Below, in pieces: positions 1-8,193 of a stretch of DNA of 64,000 nucleotides. The notes beneath the pieces were generated by a model. That model was not told the origin of the DNA, ran no database searches, and saw only the letters and a program-made list of their open reading frames with translations. The stretch is from Actibacterium sp. XHP0104 (lineage in GTDB: Bacteria; Pseudomonadota; Alphaproteobacteria; Rhodobacterales; Rhodobacteraceae). The stretch is from positions 186,001 to 250,000 of the forward strand of contig NZ_JAOWLE010000004.1 of NCBI RefSeq assembly GCF_025751515.1. Reading direction: 5' to 3'. Positions within the stretch are counted from its first letter, which is position 1, and the number at the start of each line of letters is the position of its first letter. The position numbers were made by a program, and so were the translations under genes.

Positions 1-564
1 CGCGGCACCCGTCACCGGGTGAAAGGCCGACGGCACCGTCAGTATCCGCGCGCCCGCATGGGCCAGGGCGCGGTAAAGATAGGGAAAACGCAGATCATAA
101 CAGACGCTCAGCCCCAGCGCGCCAAAGGGCGTATCGGCTACAACGGCCCGATCACCGGGCCGATAGGCATCAGATTCGCGAAACACCTCGCCATCGCCGA
201 TATCGACATCAAACATGTGAATCTTGTCATAACGCGCGGCAATCGCCCCATCCGGCCCGATCAGGAACGACCGGTTAGCGAACCGCCCGTCGGCGTCATC
301 GGTCTTTAGCGCCAAAGACCCGATCAACACCCAGATGCCCAGCGCCGCCGCCTGGTCACGCAGTGCATCCAGGGTGGCATCGTCGGATTCGTGCCGCAGC
401 ACTTCATTCTGAACACTGCGGCTGGTCGAGATACAGTTGGTCGCCTCGGGCGTCAGCACGAAACCGGCACCGCCCTCGGCGGCCCGGCTGATCATCGCCT
501 GGGTCTCGGCCAGATTGGCGACAGGATCGTCGCCCGATGTCAGCTGTATCAGCCCGGCCCGCAC
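1..564 (-). CDS. Carbon-nitrogen hydrolase, Nit/omega-amidase type (3' end outside window)
   Basis: About 188 N-terminal residues are visible; the C-terminus lies beyond the left edge. The nitrilase triad is present: Glu in PEATN, Lys in KIHMFDV, and Cys in SVCYDLRFP. The KIHMFDV and CYDLRFP blocks are typical of the Nit1/Nit2 branch, which hydrolyses deaminated glutathione or alpha-keto acid amides in the cytosol. The chosen start is a GTG three bases after the grxC stop, giving a VRAGLIQLTS opening like the family. It is the last visible gene of a comF-grxC-nit unit. Substrate is inferred only from the family. Confidence 0.88.
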   Translation of the reverse strand, partial: MRAGLIQLTSGDDPVANLAETQAMISRAAEGGAGFVLTPEATNCISTSRSVQNEVLRHESDDATLDALRDQAAALGIWVLIGSLALKTDDADGRFANRSFLIGPDGAIAARYDKIHMFDVDIGDGEVFRESDAYRPGDRAVVADTPFGALGLSVCYDLRFPYLYRALAHAGARILTVPSAFHPVTGAA

Positions 565-567
565 CGA

Positions 568-825
568 TCAGGCGGCCAGGATCGGGTCAAGCTTGCCAGC
601 CCGGTCCAGCGCATACAACTCGTCGCAACCGCCGACATGCTGCCCGTCGATGAAAATCTGCGGCACGGTGCGGCCACCAAGGGCGCGCTGCGTCATCGCG
701 GCACGCTTGTCGGGGTCGCCGGCCACATCGATCTCGACATAAGACACGCCCTTTTCGGCCAGCAGGATCTTGGCGCGGCGGCAATAGCCGCAGGTGGGGG
801 TGGTATAAATCTCGATGGTTTTCAT
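568..825 (-). CDS. grxC: Glutaredoxin 3
   Basis: An 85-residue dithiol glutaredoxin. It opens with MKTIEIYTT, carries the redox motif CGYC near residues 13-16, the cis-proline TVP motif, and the glutathione-contacting GGCDEL segment. Length matches the GrxC family, which reduces protein disulfides and glutathione adducts in the cytosol using glutathione. Upstream in-frame codons exist back to 924, but the family N-terminus and size select the ATG at 825. It follows comF by 37 bases and precedes the nitrilase-like gene by 3, so the three are probably co-transcribed. Confidence 0.95.
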   Translation of the reverse strand: MKTIEIYTTPTCGYCRRAKILLAEKGVSYVEIDVAGDPDKRAAMTQRALGGRTVPQIFIDGQHVGGCDELYALDRAGKLDPILAA

Positions 826-862
826 CTCGGGTATCCTCTGCTTCGCGCCAAGATATAGGGCG

Positions 863-1585
863 TCAAAGCTCTTTCGCAACGCGCGCCAAGACCAGAACCG
901 ACACATTTTTCGCACCTGCGGCAAAACAGGCGTGGCTGGCGGCCGTCATCGTCGCGCCAGAGGTCATCACATCGTCGATCAACAGCACATGCCGCCCCGC
1001 CAGCCGCCCGATACGACGCGGATTCGCCCGGATCGCCCCGGCCAGATTGGAAAAACGGGCGTCATGGCCCTTGCCGTCCTGGCTCTCGGTGCGGCGCGCG
1101 CGAATCAGCAGGTCGGGGCAATGCTCATAGCCCGTGCCCGCCGCGATCCGCGCCGATAGCAGGGCGGACTGGTTATACCGCCGCCGCAACAGCCGCCAGC
1201 GATGCAGCGGAATCGGCGCGACCAGCATGCCATCCTGAAAAATCGGCGCCCCCGCCCGCAGCATCCACCCCGCCCCCGGCCGCGCCAGATCGGCCCGGTC
1301 GCCATGTTTCAGCGCCAGAACCAGCCGCCGCGCATTGTCCTTATAGACCAGCGCCGCCCGCCCCCGCGCCCACGGGCGATCAAACGTCATGCAATCATCG
1401 CAACGCACAGATGTGTCACTATCCTCGCCCGGCAGGGGCACGCCGCAGCAATCACACACCAGCCCGTTGATGAAATGCGTATCGCGCCAACATGGCCCGC
1501 ACAGGCCGAACGCGCCCTCGACCAGCGCGCCGCAGGAAATGCAGGTCGGCGGATAGATCATCTCAAGCGCGCTTTGCAAATTCAT
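863..1585 (-). CDS. comF: ComF-family phosphoribosyltransferase-like protein
   Basis: A 240-residue ComF-family protein. The N-terminus has four Cys pairs, at about residues 15/18, 29/32, 44/47 and 62/65, consistent with zinc binding. The C-terminus carries the PRPP-binding motif VLLIDDVMTSGAT at about 200-212. Family members are linked to DNA uptake and processing in competent bacteria, but many noncompetent species keep the gene and its exact reaction is unclear. It heads the comF-grxC-nit unit and is divergent from the methyltransferase-like gene, with only 37 bases between the start codons. Confidence 0.9.
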   Translation of the reverse strand: MNLQSALEMIYPPTCISCGALVEGAFGLCGPCWRDTHFINGLVCDCCGVPLPGEDSDTSVRCDDCMTFDRPWARGRAALVYKDNARRLVLALKHGDRADLARPGAGWMLRAGAPIFQDGMLVAPIPLHRWRLLRRRYNQSALLSARIAAGTGYEHCPDLLIRARRTESQDGKGHDARFSNLAGAIRANPRRIGRLAGRHVLLIDDVMTSGATMTAASHACFAAGAKNVSVLVLARVAKEL

Positions 1586-1622
1586 GCGATGCCTTCTACA
1601 TAGCGGTCAAAGGACATTGCCG

Positions 1623-2471
1623 ATGACCCAAAGCCCCACCCTGACCGACCGCGCCGCGCTGGCCCGGTTTCGCGCCCGCGCCCAGCGCCGGGCCGAGCCC
1701 GCCCTGTTCCTGCATCAGGACGCCGCCGACGAGATCAAGGAAAGACTGACAGAGGTTAACAGAACCTTTACGGCCCCCGCCGTCGTGTCGGGTTTTCCGC
1801 AGGTCTGGGCCGATCTCATCCCCGGCGCGGTGCATGTGGCCGATGACGACATCCTGGCGCTGGAACCCGGCGCGCATGACCTGGTCATTCACGCCATGGG
1901 CCTGCACTGGGCGAATGATCCGGTCGGGCAGCTGGTGCAATGTCGCCGCGCGCTGCGGCCCGACGGGCTGTTTCTGGGCGTGCTGTTCGGCGGCCATACC
2001 CTGCACGAATTGCGCGCCGCCCTGGCCCAGGCCGAATCCACCCTGACCGGCGGCCTGTCGCCGCGCGTTGCCCCGATGGGCGAGATCCGCGACCTGGGCG
2101 CGCTGCTGCAACGCGCGGGCTTTGCCCTGCCGGTGGCCGATGGCGCGCCGCGGATGGTGACCTATCGGTCGGTCCTGCACCTGATCGACGACCTGCGCGC
2201 CATGGGCGAGGTCAACGCCCTGCACAACCGCCACCGCGCCACACCGCCCCGCGCCCTGTTCGCCGAAATGGCCCGTATCTATCACGAGGCCTATAGCCAG
2301 CCCGACGGGCGGATTCCGGCAACGTTCGAGACGATTTTCCTGACCGGATGGGCCCCCGATGACAGCCAGCAGAAACCCTTGCGCCCCGGCAGCGCAAAGG
2401 TGCGTCTGGCCGATGCCCTGAACACGAACGAGATCACCCTGCCCGACCCCGCGACCCCAAAGCGCGATTGA
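1623..2471 (+). CDS. SAM-methyltransferase-like protein (BioC/NDUFAF5 related)
   Basis: A 282-residue protein that looks like the BioC/NDUFAF5 branch of class I methyltransferases. The block around residues 80-115 (HDLVIHAMGLHWANDPV, then a RRALRPDGLFLGV motif) matches the post-motif I core. The usual glycine-rich SAM-binding motif I is not recognisable: that position reads PAVVSGFPQVW. It may be a non-catalytic or altered member. The ATG at 1623 was chosen over an upstream in-frame ATG at 1584 because the latter would overlap the comF start. No substrate can be named. Confidence 0.75.
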   Translation: MTQSPTLTDRAALARFRARAQRRAEPALFLHQDAADEIKERLTEVNRTFTAPAVVSGFPQVWADLIPGAVHVADDDILALEPGAHDLVIHAMGLHWANDPVGQLVQCRRALRPDGLFLGVLFGGHTLHELRAALAQAESTLTGGLSPRVAPMGEIRDLGALLQRAGFALPVADGAPRMVTYRSVLHLIDDLRAMGEVNALHNRHRATPPRALFAEMARIYHEAYSQPDGRIPATFETIFLTGWAPDDSQQKPLRPGSAKVRLADALNTNEITLPDPATPKRD

Positions 2472-2526
2472 CCCGCCGCCAAATGGGGTTATGTCGGAAC
2501 CAAGACCCTTAACCGCCGAGGACCAC

Positions 2527-3573
2527 ATGACGGAAAAACCCGCCCACGCCCCCGCGGATCATCCCGCCCTGCCGCGCCCCAAGATCGGCGTTCTGATCGC
2601 CAACCTGGGCACGCCCGACGGCTATGATTACTGGCCCATGCGGCGGTATCTGAACGAATTCCTGTCCGACAAGCGGGTGATCGACTATCCGTCATGGAAA
2701 TGGCAGCCGCTGTTGCAGGCGATCATCCTGACCAAGCGGCCGTTTTCCTCGGGCAAGGCCTATCAGTCGATCTGGAACGAGGAAAAGGGCGAAAGCCCGC
2801 TGATGACCATCACCCGCGACCAGACCGATGCCCTGCGCGCCGAGCTGGAGAAAACCTATGGCGCCGAAGTGCTGGTTGATTTCTGTATGCGCTACGGCAA
2901 CCCCTCGACCAAATCCAAGGTGCAGGAGATGGTCGATGCCGGCTGTCAAAAGATCCTGTTCTTCCCGCTTTACCCGCATTACGCCGGCGCCACCTCGGCC
3001 ACCGCGAATGACCAGTTCTTTCGCGCGCTGATGGATCAGCCCTGGCAGCCCGCCGCGCGCACGGTCGCGCCCTATTTCGACAACCCCGCCTATATCGACG
3101 CGCTGGCCCAATCGGTCGAGCGCGCCTATGCCGACCTGCCGAATGCGCCGGAAAAGCTGATCGTGTCGTATCACGGCATGCCGAAACGGTACCTGATGCA
3201 GGGCGACCCGTATCACTGCCAGTGCCAGAAAAACACGCGCCTGCTGCGCGAGCGGCTGGGCTGGTCTGACGCCCAGATCGGCACCACCTTTCAGTCAGTT
3301 TTCGGCCCCGAGGAATGGCTGCGCCCCTATACCGTCGAAGAGGTCGCCCGCCTGGCCCGCGAAGAGGGCATCAAGCGCATCGCCGTCATCGCCCCGGCCT
3401 TTTCCGCCGATTGCATCGAGACGCTGGAAGAGATCAACGAGGAAATCCGCGAAAGCTTTGAGCACGCGGGCGGGCAGGAGTTCACCTATATCCCGTGCCT
3501 CAACGACGAACCCGCCCATATCGCGATGCTGGCCGATGTGGTGCGCGAAAACCTGCGCGGCTGGATCAGCTGA
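2527..3573 (+). CDS. hemH: Ferrochelatase
   Basis: A 348-residue ferrochelatase, which inserts ferrous iron into protoporphyrin IX (or coproporphyrin) in the last step of heme synthesis. Visible signatures are the N-terminal ANLGTP, the metal-binding His in SYHGMP (about residue 216) and the acidic Glu in the CIETLEEI block (about residue 298). The start is the ATG preceded by GAGGA at 2518-2522; an ATG at 2491 in the same frame would add 12 unlikely residues. A strong bidirectional hairpin terminator follows at 3589-3612. Confidence 0.97.
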   Translation: MTEKPAHAPADHPALPRPKIGVLIANLGTPDGYDYWPMRRYLNEFLSDKRVIDYPSWKWQPLLQAIILTKRPFSSGKAYQSIWNEEKGESPLMTITRDQTDALRAELEKTYGAEVLVDFCMRYGNPSTKSKVQEMVDAGCQKILFFPLYPHYAGATSATANDQFFRALMDQPWQPAARTVAPYFDNPAYIDALAQSVERAYADLPNAPEKLIVSYHGMPKRYLMQGDPYHCQCQKNTRLLRERLGWSDAQIGTTFQSVFGPEEWLRPYTVEEVARLAREEGIKRIAVIAPAFSADCIETLEEINEEIRESFEHAGGQEFTYIPCLNDEPAHIAMLADVVRENLRGWIS

Positions 3574-3588
3574 CCAGACAAGCAAAAA

Positions 3589-3612
3589 GGGCGGTGAAAC
3601 CACCGCCCTTTT
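3589..3612. terminator. Bidirectional intrinsic terminator, hemH / small membrane protein
   Basis: A perfect 8-bp stem (GGGCGGTG, loop AAAC, CACCGCCC) is followed by TTTT and preceded by five A residues. It can therefore stop transcription from hemH on the plus strand and from the converging small gene on the minus strand. Confidence 0.88.
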
Positions 3613-3634
3613 CGTAGATCGTAGCGTGCGCTGA

Positions 3635-3814
3635 TTAGTTCGACGCGATCGCGGCAACAGCCAGCAGCAGCAGCAGCGGAACAACCATGCCGCCAGCCGA
3701 CGACGAGGTTTCTTCGACGATAACTTCGGGCTCCATCACCGGCTCGGCCATGTTGCCGGCATAGGCGGTCGAGGCAGCAGCGGTCAGGGCAGCAGCGAGA
3801 ACAAGTTTCTTCAT
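3635..3814 (-). CDS. Small exported or membrane protein of 59 residues, unknown function
   Basis: The 59-residue product begins MKKLVLAAALTAAASTAYA, a clear Sec signal peptide with an Ala-X-Ala cleavage site. A short acidic middle (EPVMEPEVIVEE) follows, then a hydrophobic C-terminal helix (VVPLLLLLAVAAIAS). It would end up anchored in the inner membrane or as a small periplasmic peptide. It converges on hemH across a shared terminator and has its own upstream gap of about 140 bases. I know of no assigned function. A longer in-frame start exists at 3886, but the signal peptide selects 3814. Confidence 0.75.
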   Translation of the reverse strand: MKKLVLAAALTAAASTAYAGNMAEPVMEPEVIVEETSSSAGGMVVPLLLLLAVAAIASN

Positions 3815-3952
3815 TTTTTCACTCCAGAATGGGAACACGGGCGAACCTTTCGCCGCGCGAACACAAAGCGTGTATGTAAACATCACTAAACAGGAAGAAA
3901 AAGATATTTCAACTGGCGTTTTTGTCCAGCGTTCAAAGTTGCAAATATGTGG

Positions 3953-4558
3953 TCAAATCAGCAACACCTGTGTGCCCACCTTGGCATAGCCGAACAGCTC
4001 GGAAATATGCTCGTTATAGAGACCGATACAACCATTCGACGAACGGCGCCCGATCTTGCGCGTGTCATGGGTGCCGTGGATGCGGTAATAGGTCCATCCC
4101 AGATACAGCGCGTGGGTGCCCAGCGGGTTGTCGGGGCCGGGGCCGACATAGTCGGGCCATTCGGGGTTGCGCTTTTTCATCGACGGGGTGGGTCGCCATT
4201 CGGGGCCCTCGACCTTGCGCACCACCGAGGTGCGGCCACGACGGGTCAGCTCCTCTGACAGCGGCACGCTGGTGGGATACAGCTTGTAGGTCTCGCCATC
4301 CGCCGACCAGTAATGCAGCGCGCGCGAGGTCGTATCGACCAGAATCGCGCCGCCCTTGAGATTGGCAAAATAAGGCTCCCATTGCAGGGTGCGGAAGCTG
4401 GAAATGTTGTGCCGAACGATGCTCGACACCTCGGCCTCGATCTCGACCGAACCGGGCAGATCCTGCGCCAGCGATGGCCGGGCCACACCAGACAAAAGGG
4501 CCGCGCCCCCCGCCAGAAACGCCCGGCGGCTATTGATATCAAACGACCCCTTACCCAT
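3953..4558 (-). CDS. L,D-transpeptidase (YkuD domain), Tat-type signal
   Basis: A 201-residue periplasmic L,D-transpeptidase. The N-terminus has a twin-arginine segment (RRAFLAGGAALLSG) and a cleavage region near SLAQ. The YkuD catalytic motif is complete: His in HGTHDT (about residue 161) and Cys in SSNGCIGLYNEH (about 177). Family members make 3-3 peptidoglycan cross-links or attach proteins to the wall, and resist most beta-lactams. The ATG at 4558 is preferred; the preceding codon is GTG. It is divergent from the CAP lipoprotein gene at 4713. Confidence 0.92.
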   Translation of the reverse strand: MGKGSFDINSRRAFLAGGAALLSGVARPSLAQDLPGSVEIEAEVSSIVRHNISSFRTLQWEPYFANLKGGAILVDTTSRALHYWSADGETYKLYPTSVPLSEELTRRGRTSVVRKVEGPEWRPTPSMKKRNPEWPDYVGPGPDNPLGTHALYLGWTYYRIHGTHDTRKIGRRSSNGCIGLYNEHISELFGYAKVGTQVLLI

Positions 4559-4712
4559 CACATGCTCCAGCTTGTGGCCCTGTTTCGCGGTATCTTATGG
4601 CTTTAGCGCCTCAGTCGCAAATCAAACACGCGGTTCTTGGCCGCCCATCATCGAACCGTTTGAACCATGCCACGCTTCGGGCTAGAGGTGGGACAAATAA
4701 GAGGTTCCGCCC

Positions 4713-5252
4713 ATGCTGCGTCTGTTTTCGACCGTCATCTTTGCCGCCTTCACGCTGGCGGCCTGTACCACCACCGCGCCGCAATACGGGCCGGATGGCA
4801 AACCCTTGCCGCGCGTCTATCGCATTGCCGCAGGTGACACGGCCAAGATCCAGTATCGCATGCTTGATTCGGTCAACGCTCTGCGCCAGGTGCGCGGGGT
4901 TGCGCCGCTGCAGCTGAACGCCCAGCTGAACGCCGCCGCCGCCACCCATTCGCGCGACATGTCGGTGCAGAACCGGCCGTGGCATTTCGGCTCGAACGGC
5001 TCGTCGCCGATCGACCGCGTTCAGCGCGCCGGCTATCCGGGCACGATGCTGGGCGAAAACATCTCGGAAACCTACGAGACCGAGCTGGAAACCCTGGCCG
5101 CCTGGATGGAACAGCCCGACACCGCCAACGTGGTGATGGATGCGCGCGCCCGCGACCTGGGCTTTGCCTTCTTCCAGGAACCCAACGGCAAGATCTGGTG
5201 GACCATGGTCACCGGCGCGGGCACCGGCCTGTCGGCCACCGCCGGGTTCTGA
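4713..5252 (+). CDS. CAP-domain (SCP/PR-1 like) lipoprotein
   Basis: A 179-residue lipoprotein: signal peptide with lipobox LAAC (Cys18), then a CAP domain. Family hallmarks are the opening helix LDSVNALRQVRGVAPLQLN, THSRDM, and the GENI block. Bacterial CAP proteins are poorly understood; some are involved in envelope structure or spore coat. It lies between two L,D-transpeptidase genes, with its stop only 3 bases from the end of the second. This suggests an envelope role, but that is inference. The Asp in LNAAAATHSRDM is typical of the bacterial SCP subgroup. Confidence 0.88.
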   Translation: MLRLFSTVIFAAFTLAACTTTAPQYGPDGKPLPRVYRIAAGDTAKIQYRMLDSVNALRQVRGVAPLQLNAQLNAAAATHSRDMSVQNRPWHFGSNGSSPIDRVQRAGYPGTMLGENISETYETELETLAAWMEQPDTANVVMDARARDLGFAFFQEPNGKIWWTMVTGAGTGLSATAGF

Positions 5253-5255
5253 CCC

Positions 5256-5756
5256 TTAGGGAAAGATGTCGATGATGGTGCCGTTGGGCACCATCGACCA
5301 CACCTGTTCAACCTCGCGATCCGTGACCGAGATACACCCCGCCGTCCAGTCGCGCGGCTTGCCCTTATGCTTGCCTGCCTGGCCGTGAATAAAGATATCA
5401 CCGCCCGGCTTTTTCCCCAGGGCCTGCGCCGCCGCCACATCGGCGGTGTTGGGGTATGAGATGCCCAAGGACAGGTGGAACTGGCTGCGATGGTTGCGCC
5501 GGTCGATAAGATAGCGGCCCTCGGGGGTGCGGCCATCGCCTTCGAACTGCTTGTCGCCTTCGGGTGCGAACCCCAACGACACATCGTATTTCTCGAGGAT
5601 TTTCTCGTGATGCATCAGATACATGCGCCGGTTGGCCTTCATCACCACCACGCGCGTGACCTCGGGGCCATCATACCGCGGTATTTGCGGGCTGGATGCA
5701 CAGCCCGTCAGGGCCAAAGCCGCACCGGAAAGAACAAGCTCGCGCCGGGTGAACAT
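5256..5756 (-). CDS. L,D-transpeptidase (YkuD domain) lipoprotein
   Basis: A 166-residue YkuD enzyme with both a twin Arg at residues 4-5 and a lipobox LTGC (Cys19), so probably an exported lipoprotein. The active site is His in IHGQAGKH (about 124) and Cys in TAGCISVTD (about 141). It is shorter than the neighbour at 3953 and of the ErfK/YafK-like type with the PEGRYLID block. An in-frame extension to 5966 exists, but it runs back over the end of the RNA methyltransferase gene and lacks a signal peptide. It ends 3 bases from the converging CAP gene. Confidence 0.9.
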   Translation of the reverse strand: MFTRRELVLSGAALALTGCASSPQIPRYDGPEVTRVVVMKANRRMYLMHHEKILEKYDVSLGFAPEGDKQFEGDGRTPEGRYLIDRRNHRSQFHLSLGISYPNTADVAAAQALGKKPGGDIFIHGQAGKHKGKPRDWTAGCISVTDREVEQVWSMVPNGTIIDIFP

Positions 5757-5830
5757 GGAATACTGCCTTGCCTCGTTTTTTGTTGCGGCGCTTATACCGC
5801 ATTTGCGGGCGGGCTTGAATCCCCCGCGTA

Positions 5831-7045
5831 TCAGCCCCGGCTGAATTTCGCGGCCAGTTCGATATGCGGCGACCAGCGAAACTGATCGACCACCTGCACC
5901 CAGTCCAGCACGTACCCCGCACCCACCAGCAACGCCGCGTCGCGCGCGAATGTCACCGGGTTGCACGACACTGCCGCCACAACCGGCACCTCGGAGCGGG
6001 CGATTTGGCGCATCTGGGCCTCGGCCCCAGCGCGGGGCGGGTCGATGACCACGGCATCGAATCGCTTTAGCTCGTCCGGCATAAGCGGGCGGCGAAACAG
6101 GTCGCGGGTTTCGGTCGAGACCCGGCGCAGCCCCTGCGCCTGGCGCCAGCCCCGATCCAGCGCGGCCATCATCTCGGCCTCGCCCTCGACGGCATGCACC
6201 TCGGCCCGTTCGGCCAGCGGCAGCGAAAACGTGCCCGACCCGGCAAACAGATCGGCCACCGATTTCGCCGGCCCGGCGGCCTCGATCACCGCATCGGTCA
6301 GCGCCGCCTGCCCGGCCTCGGTCGCCTGCAAGAACGCACCGGCGGGCGGCACGACCACCGCCTTGCCGAACCGCTGCGCAGGTGCGCGGCGTTCGACCAC
6401 AAGTTCGCCATTCCAGCTTAGCCGGGCCAGATCATATTGCTGCGAAAACGTGCCTAACTCGGCCCAAAGCGGCCCGTCCAACGGCTTGGCGTTGCGCACG
6501 GCCAGGTCAATTCCGGCCTCGGACCGGGTGAGGGTAAAGCTGATCTCGCCCTTGCGCGACCCGCCGATCGGGATCAGCGCCTCGAGCATCGGCAGCGCGG
6601 CCATCAGGTCGGGATGCAGCAGCCGGCAATCGGGGATCGGCACCACCGTATCCGAGGCCCGCGCATGAAACCCCAGGATCACGCCTTTTTTCGTCCGTCG
6701 CCCGGCCAGGGTCGCGCGCCGCCGCGATTGCGCGGGCGATGTGATCACAGGCCGCATCGGCGCCGACAGCCCCTGCGCCCGCAGCGCGGCCTCGACCACA
6801 CTCTGCTTCCAATCGGCAACAAACCCGTCGCTGGCATGTTGCAGCGTGCAACCCCCGCAAGACTTGTAATGTGCGCAGGGCGGGCGCACCCGATCAGGCG
6901 ACGGCGTCATAATCCGAGGCTGCGCGATGCGACCATCGGTGATCTCGCCCTCGACCACCTCGCCCGGCAGGGCCAGCTGCACGAAAACCGGGCCATCGGC
7001 CACCCCGTCACCAAGATGGCCAAGCCGTTGAATCGTAACGCTCAT
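5831..7045 (-). CDS. RlmD/TrmA-family RNA (uracil-5)-methyltransferase
   Basis: A 404-residue class I RNA methyltransferase. It has a short TRAM-like N-terminus (IQRLGHLGDG...LPGE), an iron-sulfur cluster motif with Cys57, Cys63 and Cys66 (CAHYKSCGGC), a SAM-binding ADLFAGSGTFSLPLA segment, a DPPRAG motif and the catalytic Cys in VSCNPVTF (about 361). This is the architecture of enzymes that methylate uracil in 23S rRNA or tRNA. Which position is modified cannot be read from the sequence. Its start overlaps the cca stop by 4 bases (ATGA), so it is translationally coupled. Confidence 0.9.
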   Translation of the reverse strand: MSVTIQRLGHLGDGVADGPVFVQLALPGEVVEGEITDGRIAQPRIMTPSPDRVRPPCAHYKSCGGCTLQHASDGFVADWKQSVVEAALRAQGLSAPMRPVITSPAQSRRRATLAGRRTKKGVILGFHARASDTVVPIPDCRLLHPDLMAALPMLEALIPIGGSRKGEISFTLTRSEAGIDLAVRNAKPLDGPLWAELGTFSQQYDLARLSWNGELVVERRAPAQRFGKAVVVPPAGAFLQATEAGQAALTDAVIEAAGPAKSVADLFAGSGTFSLPLAERAEVHAVEGEAEMMAALDRGWRQAQGLRRVSTETRDLFRRPLMPDELKRFDAVVIDPPRAGAEAQMRQIARSEVPVVAAVSCNPVTFARDAALLVGAGYVLDWVQVVDQFRWSPHIELAAKFSRG

Positions 7046-8193
7046 TCCGTGATTCCTAGCAATTCATCGCGGCCCAGCGCGAACCCCGACGCGATCCATC
7101 TCTGTTCCAACAACCTCAGCCGCGCGCCCAACGCCGGGCCTTGCAGCGCGGGCATCAGATCGGCGGCCTTGATTGGGAACTCTGCCGCCGCGCCTTGGGC
7201 CACGGCGGCCTGCCAGCCCTGCGGCAAGGGCTGCTCAAAAAGCGCACCGCGCAGCATCAGCGCATCGCGCGCCTCATCCGTGCCCAGCCGATAGCCCAGC
7301 GCCCCCGGCCCATCGGCCGACCCGATCGCCTCGCGCAACCGTTCATGTCGCGCCGCCTCGTCGCGACTAAGCCGCAAGGCCGCAGCCACGTCCTGGCCAC
7401 TCAGCACAGCCAGGCGACGGATTGCATCAGGCGCAACGCCCTCTTCAAGATGCAGCAAAACCGGCAGGGCGCGCGCATCGGCCCCCGGCAAAACCCGCGC
7501 CAACACTCCGGCCTGCGCCATTGCCGCGACCGACGGCCCCGGATCGGGCGCCGAAAGCAGCTTTTTCATCTCGGCGCCCAAGCGTTCGCGCGAAAGTGTC
7601 TCTATTCCAGCCGAAAACGCCGCACAGGCCGCCAACCCGTCAGCATCCAGCCCGGCCTGCGGATCGCCATACCAGGCGTGAAACCGAAAGAACCGCAGGA
7701 TGCGCAGGTAATCTTCGCGGATGCGCATCTCGGCATCGTCGATGAACCGCACCCGCCGCGCCTGCAAATCAGCCAACCCGCCCAGCGGGTCGATGATCTG
7801 CCCATCGGGGCGGGCATAAAGCGCGTTCATGGTGAAGTCGCGGCGATGGGCGTCGGCCTCGGGACCATCGGCATAGGCCACCACCGCGCGCCGCCCGTCG
7901 GTTTCGACATCGCGGCGAAAGGTTGTGACCTCGTGCGGGACGTGGTTCGAAACCACCGTCACCGTGCCATGATCAATGCCCGTGGGCACCGCCGCCAAAC
8001 CGGCGGCGCGCACCACATCCATCACCTGTTCCGGGCGGGCATCGGTGGCGATATCCAGATCGCTGACCGGCGCCCCCAACAGCGCATTGCGCACACAACC
8101 CCCGACAAACAACGCCTGATAGCCCGCATCGGTCAGCGCCGCACAGACCGCGCGGGTCTCGGGCGCGCTGATCCAGGCCTCAGAGATGCGCAT
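7042..8193 (-). CDS. cca: CCA-adding tRNA nucleotidyltransferase / poly(A) polymerase family
   Basis: A 383-residue class II nucleotidyltransferase. The head domain shows LFVGGCVRNALLG and the metal-binding DLDIATDA motif, followed by the RRDFTMNALYA block and the RNA-binding helical domain. It adds or repairs the 3' CCA of tRNA, or polyadenylates RNA. The start at 8193 overlaps the nudix gene stop by one base (ATGA arrangement); longer in-frame starts would lie inside that gene. Two copies of the window's repeated CTCTRTT motif fall in this gene (7098 and 7598) and use AGA, TTG, ATA and ACA codons. Confidence 0.92.
   Translation of the reverse strand: MRISEAWISAPETRAVCAALTDAGYQALFVGGCVRNALLGAPVSDLDIATDARPEQVMDVVRAAGLAAVPTGIDHGTVTVVSNHVPHEVTTFRRDVETDGRRAVVAYADGPEADAHRRDFTMNALYARPDGQIIDPLGGLADLQARRVRFIDDAEMRIREDYLRILRFFRFHAWYGDPQAGLDADGLAACAAFSAGIETLSRERLGAEMKKLLSAPDPGPSVAAMAQAGVLARVLPGADARALPVLLHLEEGVAPDAIRRLAVLSGQDVAAALRLSRDEAARHERLREAIGSADGPGALGYRLGTDEARDALMLRGALFEQPLPQGWQAAVAQGAAAEFPIKAADLMPALQGPALGARLRLLEQRWIASGFALGRDELLGITE
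7598..7610 (+). repeat. Repeated motif copy GTCTCTATTCCAG (in cca)
   Basis: A plus-strand copy of the window-wide motif. Read on the coding (minus) strand it uses ATA, GAG, ACA and CTT codons. A weaker relative, ATCTCTGTTCC, lies at 7098-7108 and forces an AGA codon. Confidence 0.5.
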
